Of a DNA stretch of 13,270 nt, positions 1 to 7,020 are shown piece after piece. How positions within the stretch are numbered: the first letter of the stretch is position 1; the number at the start of each line of letters is the position of its first letter. This stretch comes from an uncultured Collinsella sp. Its GTDB lineage: Bacteria; Actinomycetota; Coriobacteriia; Coriobacteriales; Coriobacteriaceae. The notes under the pieces were generated by a model. The model did not search any database, was not told the DNA's origin, and saw only the letters and a list, made by a program, of their open reading frames with translations. The stretch is taken from contig CAKUGX010000045.1 in NCBI GenBank assembly GCA_934654765.1, forward strand, positions 1-13,270, in the 5' to 3' direction. A program made the translations under genes and the position numbers.

Positions 1-1707
1 CCGCAGGAAGCCGAGGTACTTGCATGCGAGCGCATTGAAGCGGCAGCACCCGCGGCACTGCCCGCATCCGGACAAGATATGCGCCACAGTGGACAACTTA
101 CACAGGAGGAACGCCGCCAACGCCGCGAGCAGGCACGGGGTAAGACTGCCCCCAAGAACCGTCGCGCTTCATCAGCTCCCGAGGGCGAAGTCGACATCCC
201 GCGAGCGACCGAGCAGGCGCTCCTCAACCCCACCGACACCGCGCCCGACAACGCCGACCCCGGTATGGGCTACATCTTTGAGCACACGCGCGGACGCAAG
301 TGCTTGGTCTTTGCCAACTCGCGCGAGGAGGCCGAAGCTGTGTGCTCCATGCTGCGCAGCTACTGCGAAAGTCGACACGAACCCGACCGCTTCCTCATCC
401 ATCACGGCAACCTTTCAGCATCGCTGCGCGAGACGGCCGAGGAGCTCATGCGCGACGAGGAACAGGCGCAGACAACCGTCACCACCTCCACACTGGAACT
501 CGGTATCGATATCGGCCGCCTGGAACGTGCATTTCAGATCGACGCACCGTTTACCGTCAGCTCCTTTTTGCAACGTATGGGGCGTACGGGCCGCCGCGAC
601 CTTCCGCCCGAGATGTGGTTCGTCATGCGCGAGGAAGAGCCCGAGCCACGCACGATGATGCCCGAGACCATTCCCTGGAAGCTCCTGCAGGGCATCGCGC
701 TCGTACAACTCTATCGCGAGGAAAAGTGGGTCGAGCCGCCCGAGCTCGATCGACTCCCCTACAGTCTGCTCTATCACCAGACCATGTCGACCCTCGCCAG
801 CACCGGCGAGCTCACGCCGGCGGAACTTGCCCAGCGCGTGCTCACGCTCAGCTATTTCCATCGCGTCTCGGCAGATGACTACCGCGTGCTGCTGCGCCAT
901 CTCATCAAGATCGACCATATCCAGGTCACGGAGGGCGGCGGGCTCATCGTAGGCCTCGCGGGCGAGCGTATCATCAACAACTTTAAGTTCTACGCCGTGT
1001 TCCAGGAAAACGAGGAGTTCACCGTCCGCAGCGAATCGGCCGAGCTGGGCACCATCGTCAATCCGCCCCCGCCCGGCGAGCGCATTGCCATCGCCGGCCA
1101 TTGCTGGATTGTCGAGGAAGTGGACTGGAAGCGCCACACCGTCTTTGCCACGCAGGTCAAGGGCCGTGTGCCGGCCTACTTTGGCGACTGTCCCGGAGAC
1201 ATCAATACGCATGTGCTCGAGCGCATGCGTCAGGCGCTCAACGAGCATGCGGCATATCCGTACCTTATGGGTAATGCACGGGCACGTCTCGCGCAGGCTC
1301 GCCATACGGCCGAGATTTCGGGCGCGGGAGCTAAGCCGCTCATCAACCTGGGCGGTGACACCTGGGTGCTCTTCCCGTGGCTGGGCAGCTACGCCTTCCT
1401 GGCGCTCGAACGCATGCTCAAGATTAAATGCGCCGCAGAGCTGGGCCTTCGAGGGCTCGATCCGTCGCGTCCGTACTTTATGCAGTTTAAGATGAAGGCC
1501 GACGAGGAGACGTTCTTTGAGGTGCTTGCCGCCGAGGCCGAGAAGGACTTCGACCCTATCGAGCTCGTCTACCCCGGCGAGGTGCCTTACTTCGATCGTT
1601 ACGACGAATTCGTTCCCGAGGAACTCGTGCGCAAAGGCTTTGCCGAAGGCGTCCTCGACATCGAAGGCATGAAGCAGCGCGTTCTCGGTTGGCGCGACAA
1701 CGCCTAA
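1..1707 (+). CDS. Lhr-like SF2 DEAD/DEAH helicase, C-terminal part (5' end outside window)
   Basis: The reading frame is open from base 1, so the gene starts upstream; 568 codons are visible and the Walker A and DExH motifs of RecA domain 1 lie outside the window. What remains is RecA domain 2 with a CLVFANSREEAE strand (near 298-333), motif V TLELGIDIG (near 490-516) and motif VI QRMGRTGRR (571-597) carrying the arginine finger. A winged-helix-like region follows, then a beta-rich region (IAGHCWIVEEVDW, near 1087-1125) resembling the Lhr C-terminal core. Lhr-family proteins are ATP-dependent 3'-5' helicases or translocases linked to DNA repair or RNA metabolism. The internal ATG at 79 lies in the linker before RecA domain 2 and is not the real start. 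The gene ends about 20 bases before the IS110 element. Family membership is fairly secure; the exact cellular role is not. Confidence 0.85.
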   Translation, partial: PQEAEVLACERIEAAAPAALPASGQDMRHSGQLTQEERRQRREQARGKTAPKNRRASSAPEGEVDIPRATEQALLNPTDTAPDNADPGMGYIFEHTRGRKCLVFANSREEAEAVCSMLRSYCESRHEPDRFLIHHGNLSASLRETAEELMRDEEQAQTTVTTSTLELGIDIGRLERAFQIDAPFTVSSFLQRMGRTGRRDLPPEMWFVMREEEPEPRTMMPETIPWKLLQGIALVQLYREEKWVEPPELDRLPYSLLYHQTMSTLASTGELTPAELAQRVLTLSYFHRVSADDYRVLLRHLIKIDHIQVTEGGGLIVGLAGERIINNFKFYAVFQENEEFTVRSESAELGTIVNPPPPGERIAIAGHCWIVEEVDWKRHTVFATQVKGRVPAYFGDCPGDINTHVLERMRQALNEHAAYPYLMGNARARLAQARHTAEISGAGAKPLINLGGDTWVLFPWLGSYAFLALERMLKIKCAAELGLRGLDPSRPYFMQFKMKADEETFFEVLAAEAEKDFDPIELVYPGEVPYFDRYDEFVPEELVRKGFAEGVLDIEGMKQRVLGWRDNA

Positions 1708-1740
1708 GCCCAGTCTTTTTGGGACGTGTCTCTATAGTTT

Positions 1741-1746
1741 TGTCAA
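1741..1746 (-). promoter_or_regulatory. Outward-facing -35 box (TTGACA) in the IS right end
   Basis: A perfect TTGACA lies on the minus strand about 12 bases inside the predicted right end and points out of the element. At the left end, TATACG occurs at 3207-3202. If the ends join in a circle at a shared CA or GT dinucleotide, the two boxes would be 18 or 17 bases apart and form a sigma-70-type promoter reading into the candidate bridge RNA. Junction promoters of this sort are known for IS110-family circles. The -10 half is a weak match. Confidence 0.4.
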
Positions 1747-1827
1747 CCGCGTGCTTCGCGCCATTTCGGCATGACGCATCCGGGCGCCCGGCGCCCCCGC
1801 TTCCCCTTCGGTTGATCCCGCCGCCCG

Positions 1828-2994
1828 CTAGGCCGCGTACGGGACGGCGTCGCGCATGATCGCGTAGATGACCTTGAGCCTCTTCCTCGCGACCGCCTTC
1901 AGCGCCTTGCCGTGCCTCATCCCCCTCGCCCTGCACTCCCCGTAGTACCTCCCGAACCTGTTGTCCGTGCCGATGAGGGAGTTGCAGCTGAATATGAGCA
2001 GGTTCTTGAGCTGCCTGTTCCCGCCGCGCTGCGGCGACGTCGACCTGATGCTGCTCCCGGAGCGCCTGTCGGACGGCGCCACGCCGCAATAGCTCGCGAG
2101 CTCGTCATGCCCCCTGAACGCGGATATGTCGATCGACGTCACCAGCGCCGCGGCGGTCTTGGGGCCGATTCCGGGCACCGTGAGGAGGCACTCGTAGACC
2201 TCGTCGCCCGCCAGCGAGTCGGCCACGAGCGAGTCGAGCTCCCCGATGTCGGCGTCGAGGGAGGCTATCTCCCGGGCGAGCATCCGGACCGCGACGTCCT
2301 CGCCGGCCGGGAGCGGCCTTCCCGAGCGCGACGAGGCCAGCAGCGCCACCCAGAGCCTCCTGGCCCCCGCGGCGGGGGCGCCCGCGCGCCTGGCGGCGCC
2401 CGAGAACCTGCGCCAGCCGGCGGCCGAGCACCCGGCGGCCCCGCCGAACTCGGCCAGCACCGACACCTGCCAGCGGCTCGACGGGTCGACCGCGCCCTCG
2501 AGCGCGGGGTCGGCCTCGAGCAGGGTCGCGCGCAGCCTGTTCTTCGCGCGGGTCCTGGCGGACGACGCGAACTCGCGCTGCGACGACAGGATCCGCAGCG
2601 AGGCGGCCCCCTCGGGCTCCTCGGGCGCCGGCCTGAGGGCGCCGGGCACGCCGAGCGCGGTGCGCGCGATCACCTCGGCGTCGATGGCGTCGGTCTTCGC
2701 GATGCCGGGGAACATCCCGCGGGCCTGCTTCTCGGCATATCCTGGCAGGTAGGCGCAGGGGTTCCCGTGCGCATGGGCGCGCGCGAGGACCAGCGCGCCG
2801 ATGTTTCGCCTCTGGTCGACGACGACCAGCGCGCCGGAGCCGGCCCGCTCGAGCAGCCGGTCGATGTCGTCGGGCCTGTTGGCCAGCTCGGCCCTGAAGG
2901 CGACGCCCCCTCCCGCATCGAGCGCGCACGCGCTGTGCGAGCTCTTCCCGACGTCGATCCCCAGGTAGGCCACGGGCGTCTCTGCTGCAGGCAT
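1828..2994 (-). CDS. IS110-family transposase (DEDD/RuvC-like)
   Basis: The 388-residue protein has the usual IS110 length. The N-terminal RuvC-like domain has YLGIDVGKSSH (D14), VVVDQ (D60, where many family members have E) and AKTDAIDAE (D102 and D105), together a complete DEDD-type set. A middle helical region follows, then the Transposase_20 domain with a helix-hairpin-helix LLTVPGIGPKTAAAL (270-284) and the signature SYCGVAPSDRRSG ... GGNRQLKNLL (301-333). The serine of the SG pair (S312) is a candidate for the catalytic nucleophile. Such enzymes cut and exchange single strands at a core dinucleotide, directed in at least some members by a bridge RNA. The start at 2994 is preceded by a purine-rich AGGGAGAGGA (3010-3001). 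The gene has no frameshift and looks functional. The family call is secure; activity is inferred. Confidence 0.95.
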   Translation of the reverse strand: MPAAETPVAYLGIDVGKSSHSACALDAGGGVAFRAELANRPDDIDRLLERAGSGALVVVDQRRNIGALVLARAHAHGNPCAYLPGYAEKQARGMFPGIAKTDAIDAEVIARTALGVPGALRPAPEEPEGAASLRILSSQREFASSARTRAKNRLRATLLEADPALEGAVDPSSRWQVSVLAEFGGAAGCSAAGWRRFSGAARRAGAPAAGARRLWVALLASSRSGRPLPAGEDVAVRMLAREIASLDADIGELDSLVADSLAGDEVYECLLTVPGIGPKTAAALVTSIDISAFRGHDELASYCGVAPSDRRSGSSIRSTSPQRGGNRQLKNLLIFSCNSLIGTDNRFGRYYGECRARGMRHGKALKAVARKRLKVIYAIMRDAVPYAA

Positions 2995-3024
2995 GGTGTA
3001 TCCTCTCCCTTGAGCCGGCCGTAA

Positions 3025-3205
3025 GCCGCGGAAGCGACACCCACATTACCCGGCCGTGGCCCGGTCCGGGCCCGGCACATCTCTATCAGTCGTTCCCCGC
3101 GGCCCCTCCCGCCCCGGCGGCAACACGTCCCGGGCCCTCTACGGGGCAGGGGCTGACGGCCGTCCGGGGCGGTCGGCCAGCGACCACCGGTACGGCTCAA
3201 TCGTA
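3025..3205 (-). ncRNA. Candidate IS110 bridge RNA (left-end non-coding RNA)
   Basis: The 5' non-coding end of the element can fold, in minus-strand order, into three parts. First is a hairpin at 3178-3158 (GGCCG/CGGCC and CCG/CGG around CCC). Second is a loop closed by GCCCC 3153-3149 with GGGGC 3106-3102 and GCCCCG 3147-3142 with CGGGGC 3116-3111. Third is a loop closed by CCGCGG 3102-3097 with CCGCGG 3031-3026 and CGAC 3092-3089 with GUCG 3038-3035. This hairpin, target loop, donor loop order matches the bridge RNA described for IS621-type elements. The first loop contains GGGACGUG (3131-3124), complementary to the flank beyond the right end; the second contains AUAGAGA (3086-3080), identical to the last bases of the right end. 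The ends of the RNA are approximate and its expression is inferred. Confidence 0.5.
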
Positions 3206-3218
3206 TAACCATGCAACG

Positions 3219-3245
3219 GAAAAGAGCCGCCCTTTCGGACGACTC
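3219..3245 (-). terminator. Rho-independent terminator of the elp3 / polyamine-synthase-like operon
   Basis: On the minus strand GAGTCGTCC (3245-3237) pairs with GGGCGGCTC (3232-3224) over nine positions, two of them G-U, around a GAAA loop. TTTT follows, with a further short pyrimidine run. It lies 23 bases beyond the stop of the polyamine-synthase-like gene. It is intact, so the IS inserted just outside it. Confidence 0.8.
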
Positions 3246-3268
3246 AAACTGTAATGGGGCTCAATGAG

Positions 3269-4144
3269 CTAATCGTGGAGCGGGGAGCCGAGGAAGTCGG
3301 TGTCGAAGGGCACGGCTTCGGTGAAGGCATAGTTGCCATCGCTGGCGATGAGCAGGTAGTTTTCCTCGCCGCCGAACTCTGTATCGCCACACGGGACCAC
3401 CCAAGCGCGATCGAACACCTCAAGCGCCGTGGCGGCACAATCGCGCAGGAACGTGACATCACTTCCCTCGTTCGCGCTCACGATGTTGGCAACGTAAATG
3501 CCACCAGTATTCAAGCTGCCCCGCACCAAACGGAGTGCCTCAACGGTCGCCAGCTCACGCACGGGCTCGGCGCCGCCAAAGCAATCGCTCACAACCACGT
3601 CGTAGCGACGATGCCCAACGCTTGTCACGCCCAGGTACGAGCGCGCCTCGGCGGTAATCACCCGTAAGCGATCGCCTACCGTGCGCTCCAGCTCCTCCAA
3701 GTAGAACCAGCGACGCGCCAGACGCGTAATTTCGGCATCGTACTCAATGACATCCATGCGCAGGCCCTCATGCGACATCAGCGCATATTTGGGATAGGCA
3801 AACCCGCCACCGCCCAGCATGAGCATACGGTCGATACCATGCCCGCAAGCATCACGCATTGCGTCCTCGGCCTCAAACGCATCGTCAAATGCGCGATAGT
3901 ACGCAAAGACCGGCTCCGCCCAGCGATCACCAACATAGCTCGCGCTTTGGTAGACGCCTCCCTGCACGAGCACGCGGACCTCGTCACCGTTCTCATCGCG
4001 CACGCGCTTCACGCGCGCCAACCCGTTGCGGGTTCGCGCGACCTGCAGACAGGCAGCGCGAACAGCGACGGCAGCCGCACCCAGCGCCGCGGCTCCCAGG
4101 GCAACGCCGGCAACAACTCCGGCGGAAACACTCGGCTTGTTCAT
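3269..4144 (-). CDS. Spermidine-synthase-like (SAM-fold) protein with N-terminal membrane anchor
   Basis: The 291-residue protein has a hydrophobic N-terminal segment (about residues 8-31, rich in Ala, Val and Gly) that looks like a membrane anchor or uncleaved signal. A spermine/spermidine synthase-type Rossmann fold follows: MLMLGGGGFAYPKYAL (107-122) as the nucleotide-binding loop, VIEYD (132-136) with the acidic residue for the ribose hydroxyls, AEARSYL (165-171), and VVVSDCFGGAEP (183-194) in place of the usual DxxDP segment. The altered active-site segment and the anchor suggest a SpeE-like paralogue rather than a proven aminopropyltransferase. The start follows the elp3 stop directly (TAGATG), with AAGGAG eight bases upstream inside elp3, so the two are translationally coupled. 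A terminator follows at 3245-3219. The fold is secure; the substrate is unknown. Confidence 0.8.
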   Translation of the reverse strand: MNKPSVSAGVVAGVALGAAALGAAAVAVRAACLQVARTRNGLARVKRVRDENGDEVRVLVQGGVYQSASYVGDRWAEPVFAYYRAFDDAFEAEDAMRDACGHGIDRMLMLGGGGFAYPKYALMSHEGLRMDVIEYDAEITRLARRWFYLEELERTVGDRLRVITAEARSYLGVTSVGHRRYDVVVSDCFGGAEPVRELATVEALRLVRGSLNTGGIYVANIVSANEGSDVTFLRDCAATALEVFDRAWVVPCGDTEFGGEENYLLIASDGNYAFTEAVPFDTDFLGSPLHD

Positions 4145-6049
4145 CTAGAGCTCCTTCTGCAGATAAAGGTCATGGTCGCAAAAACTCAGGTGGCGGTAGT
4201 ACTCGCGCGTACCAATCGCACTGATCACGTTGATGTGCGCATAACCGGCATCCTGAGCGATCTCACACGCACGTTCCACGAGCAAACGCCCCAGACCGTG
4301 ATGCTGAGCCGCCTGGCCCTGATCGCCCACGCGCGCCGCCATACCATACACGTGCACCTCGCGAATCATCGCCTCGTCCGGCAACGTCGGCAGCTCGTCC
4401 ACATGAGCGGCAACAAACGCGCGATCGGGCAGCGACAGGCGCAAAAAGCCGGCGATCTTGCCCTCGGGCGTCACCCACTGCAAAAAACGCTCGCTCGTCA
4501 CCGGCGTCTCGTAAGCAACCTCATCAAGAGAGAGCTCATCCAAATCGGCGCCCGCGGTACTGATCTCGCGATAGCGAATCTCACGCACCTTTGCGCCCTC
4601 GCCGCGGGCCGCCAAGCGATTCTCGACGAGCTGACGCAGGTTAGGCTTCTTGTTGCCCACCATGATGTCGTCGGAACTAAAGTCGCGAATCATACGGCTG
4701 ATACGACAGAACGCCGGCGTCACCACGATGTCGTCGGCCAGCACATCGAGCAGCTCTTCCTCGGTATAGGGGCGCCACTCGCCGCGCTCATAGCAGCCCA
4801 CCAGACGCGAACCCTCAATGAGCACACACGGGTAGACCTTGACCTCGTCGGGCATAAAGGCCCCTTCGGTCATAAAGCGCTCGTAGTCGCGCTTGTCCCC
4901 CTCGGGCGTGGCGCCCAACAAATTGAGCATAAAGTGCGCATGGATCTTAAAGCCAAACAGGCGCGCAAGCGAAAACGCACGCTCAATCTGAGCCACCGAA
5001 ATGCGACGCTCGTTGATATCGAGCAGGTGCTGGTCAAGGCTTTGGATGCCCATCTGAATCTTGGTGCAGCCCAAACGACGGATAAGCGTGAGCGCCTGTG
5101 GCGTCACGGCGTCGGGACGAGTCTCGATAACGAGCCCCACCACGCGATGCTTCGCCGTCTCGTTGATGCGCTGCTGACGCTCAAGTTCCTCCATCGTGGC
5201 CGTCTGCCACTCGGCGACCTCGCCCCACGGCGTGCCGGGGCCGTACAGCCGACGCACCGCGCGGTTATAGCCGCCCACGGCAGCATCAACACGCTCCTGT
5301 TCGCCGGCAACACCGCTCGCAAGCTCAACCTCATCGGTCGCAATACCGGCAGCCCGATAGCGTTCGCGTCGCTCCGCTACCACCGGCGGCAGGGCATCGG
5401 CGGGAGCGTCATCGAGCAGACGCCCCGCCTCGGCACGGCTGATACCCGGACGCGCCAGCATGGGGTTAGCCGCCACGCCGGCCACGGCATCGTCATTGAG
5501 TGCGCGGAAGAGCTCCGACATAAACCATGTCTGATAGCCTTCCGGATAGTCGCTCCAGGTACCGCCAAGCACAATGAGCTCGATCTTATCGGTCGCATGA
5601 CCCATCTGCGAAAGCGCCGTCAGACGAGCACTCACCTGCAAATAGGGATCGAAGCAATTTTGCTCCGCACGGGCGCACGCCGGCTCGGCGTGCAGATAGC
5701 TCTTGGGCATGCGCAGATCGTTGGGGCAAAACAGACAATCGCCCGAGCACGGCCACGGCTTGGTGATGACGGTAATGGTCGCCACGCCCGAAGCCGTGCG
5801 ACGCGGCTTCATGCGCAGCACCTGCAGCAGTTGACGCTCTAGCTCAGCGTCGACGTTCCATGCCGTCCAGCGAGTCGGCTCCTCGCGCTTCACCCGCTGA
5901 TAGAACGGCAGCAGACGGCGCTTGGCCAGGTCACGTTTGTCGGCACCCTCGCGGCGCGCCTCGGCATGTATCAGTTTGACGAGCGCCTTGTCGTCTACGG
6001 TCTCGCCGCGACGCAGGGCCTCGAGTATGTTCAAGATAATCTGTTCCAT
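4145..6049 (-). CDS. elp3: Elp3: tRNA uridine-34 carboxymethyl-type modification enzyme (radical SAM + GNAT)
   Basis: Elp3 uses a 4Fe-4S cluster, SAM and acetyl-CoA to form the carboxymethyl group on C5 of the wobble uridine (cm5U34). The 634-residue protein has the full layout: the cluster cysteines C101, C105 and C108 in CSGDCLFCPN, a tRNA/acetyl-CoA region with EPACARAEQNCFDPYLQ (122-138) and ELIVLGGTW (157-165), RVVGLVIETRPD (302-313), and a C-terminal acetyltransferase domain with REVHVYG (563-569), QHHGLGRLLVERA (582-594) and VISAIGTREYYRHL (608-621). It is longer than many bacterial homologues because of about 70-100 extra residues between residues 186 and 290. The start at 6049 has no spaced Shine-Dalgarno, but TACAAT lies seven bases before the A of the ATG, suggesting a leaderless mRNA. 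The polyamine-synthase-like gene follows without a gap. Confidence 0.93.
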   Translation of the reverse strand: MEQIILNILEALRRGETVDDKALVKLIHAEARREGADKRDLAKRRLLPFYQRVKREEPTRWTAWNVDAELERQLLQVLRMKPRRTASGVATITVITKPWPCSGDCLFCPNDLRMPKSYLHAEPACARAEQNCFDPYLQVSARLTALSQMGHATDKIELIVLGGTWSDYPEGYQTWFMSELFRALNDDAVAGVAANPMLARPGISRAEAGRLLDDAPADALPPVVAERRERYRAAGIATDEVELASGVAGEQERVDAAVGGYNRAVRRLYGPGTPWGEVAEWQTATMEELERQQRINETAKHRVVGLVIETRPDAVTPQALTLIRRLGCTKIQMGIQSLDQHLLDINERRISVAQIERAFSLARLFGFKIHAHFMLNLLGATPEGDKRDYERFMTEGAFMPDEVKVYPCVLIEGSRLVGCYERGEWRPYTEEELLDVLADDIVVTPAFCRISRMIRDFSSDDIMVGNKKPNLRQLVENRLAARGEGAKVREIRYREISTAGADLDELSLDEVAYETPVTSERFLQWVTPEGKIAGFLRLSLPDRAFVAAHVDELPTLPDEAMIREVHVYGMAARVGDQGQAAQHHGLGRLLVERACEIAQDAGYAHINVISAIGTREYYRHLSFCDHDLYLQKEL

Positions 6050-6055
6050 GCCCCC

Positions 6056-6061
6056 ATTGTA
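6056..6061 (-). promoter_or_regulatory. Candidate -10 box for a leaderless elp3 transcript
   Basis: TACAAT on the minus strand (6061-6056) matches the -10 consensus at five of six positions. Only GGGGGC separates it from the ATG at 6049, so +1 would fall on or beside the A of the start codon. No clear -35 is seen; that region is occupied by the terminator hairpin of the upstream gene. Confidence 0.45.
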
Positions 6062-6099
6062 AAGGCAAAGGCGCCGGAGCCGACCACGGCTCCGGCGCC
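6061..6099 (-). terminator. Rho-independent terminator of the XRE / DUF4097 operon
   Basis: A perfect 12-bp stem (GGCGCCGGAGCC with GGCTCCGGCGCC, 6099-6088 and 6081-6070) has a six-base loop and is followed on the minus strand by TTTGCCTTT. It lies about 50 bases after the DUF4097 stop and immediately upstream of elp3, separating the two units. Confidence 0.85.
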
Positions 6100-6150
6100 T
6101 CCATCAAAGAGTGCGTCTGCGCTTTTGCCTCTAGACCTTCATCCGCCCCA

Positions 6151-7020
6151 TTACTCCGAGTCAAACGACATATCGCCCGCACCGACCTCAAAACGATACG
6201 CGGCGGATTTGTCACCGTTATCGAACTCAAGATTCGAAACCATCTCACCGTCATAGCCATCCGGAAGGAAGTCGCTCTCGAAGTCGCCACAACCCAAGGT
6301 GAGGCTCGCCTTAAAGCCCGTAGAGTTCGGAACCGTTATCTCCGCATCGCCCGAACCCACGGTAACGTCCATCGACTTCGCAGGGGCCTGATTCAGGTCA
6401 AACGTCACGTCGCCCAAACCAACCTCGGCACTCAGAGTGTCGGTTACGGCGCCGGTAAACTCAACGTCGCCCGAACCAAGCGTCACATCCAGATCGCGGC
6501 ATGCAATGCCCGTAAACGTCAAGTCGCCCGATTCAACGCTTGCCGTAATGCCGACCATGTTCTCGGCAACTTCGCGCGGAAGCTCAATGGTGACCGTACG
6601 GTTAATCGCGCGCTCGTCGTCGCAATCGTACTGGCTGATTTTAAGCGTAGAGCCCTTGACCTCTGCAAGGTTCCGGGTTGCCGCATCTGAAGCAGATGCC
6701 CCCTTCGCAACGCGACCACTCTCGATGACACGCACCGGCCCACCGGAGACGTGCTTGATCTCGACCGTGCTCGATGTCACATCCAAATCAAGGGACTGGA
6801 ATGAGTCAGCATCAAAGGTCTCACTCGAAAGCTTCTGAGGCTGAGCAGAATAGTTGCCGCTATCCCGACCAGGCCAATCGAGCGTAGCGGTGCCGAAATC
6901 CCACGGTCCCTCAAAATGAATCAAAGTCCGCGAAGTGCCAAAAACAAGCCCGACAATCAGTACAAACGCCCCGATGCCAACACCCAGGCGCACCTTGGAT
7001 TCATGCGAGAGCTTCATCAT
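6151..7020 (-). CDS. DUF4097 family beta-strand-repeat membrane protein
   Basis: The 289-residue protein has one N-terminal membrane helix (about residues 12-29) and then an extracytoplasmic region rich in beta strands. Short repeats such as VESGDLTFTG, LGSGDVEFTG, VGLGDVTFDL, VGSGDAEITV and LGCGDFESDF recur about every 18-22 residues, the pattern of DUF4097 proteins, which form a right-handed beta-helix-like stack. The biochemical role is unknown; family members often sit beside envelope-stress or regulatory genes. The start ATG overlaps the TGA of the upstream XRE gene (ATGA), and GAAGG lies nine bases before it, so the two are expected to be co-translated. A second ATG follows directly and could be used instead. 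The family is well supported and the function is not known. Confidence 0.85.
   Translation of the reverse strand: MMKLSHESKVRLGVGIGAFVLIVGLVFGTSRTLIHFEGPWDFGTATLDWPGRDSGNYSAQPQKLSSETFDADSFQSLDLDVTSSTVEIKHVSGGPVRVIESGRVAKGASASDAATRNLAEVKGSTLKISQYDCDDERAINRTVTIELPREVAENMVGITASVESGDLTFTGIACRDLDVTLGSGDVEFTGAVTDTLSAEVGLGDVTFDLNQAPAKSMDVTVGSGDAEITVPNSTGFKASLTLGCGDFESDFLPDGYDGEMVSNLEFDNGDKSAAYRFEVGAGDMSFDSE

Larger units (their letters stand above)
1727..3213 (-). mobile_element. IS110-family insertion sequence (about 1.49 kb, boundaries approximate)
   Basis: This is one intact transposase gene with about 220 bases of non-coding DNA upstream and about 100 bases downstream, the layout of the IS110 subgroup, where the guide RNA is encoded at the left end. 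No terminal inverted repeats are visible, as expected for the family. The boundaries are inferred: on the minus strand a CA dinucleotide occurs at 1728-1727 and at 3213-3212, where a core dinucleotide could sit. An alternative GT core at 1725-1724 and 3209-3208 also fits. The element appears richer in GC than its neighbours, suggesting acquisition by transfer. It lies between the stop of the plus-strand helicase (1707) and the terminator (3219-3245) of the minus-strand polyamine-synthase-like gene, so it damages neither. The right end carries a GGGCGC/GCGCCC hairpin (1782-1796). Confidence 0.8.

Noticed and set aside
1709-1723. Possible helicase terminator (CCCA...TGGG around a T run)
   Set aside because: Only four or five base pairs, with the T run in the loop rather than after the stem.
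1912-3024. 370-codon plus-strand frame across the IS
   Set aside because: Antisense shadow of the transposase, made of low-complexity Arg/Gly/Ala text.
3770-5842. 690-codon open frame on the plus strand
   Set aside because: It lies antisense to the full-length elp3 gene and has no recognisable motif; long antisense frames are common in GC-rich coding DNA.
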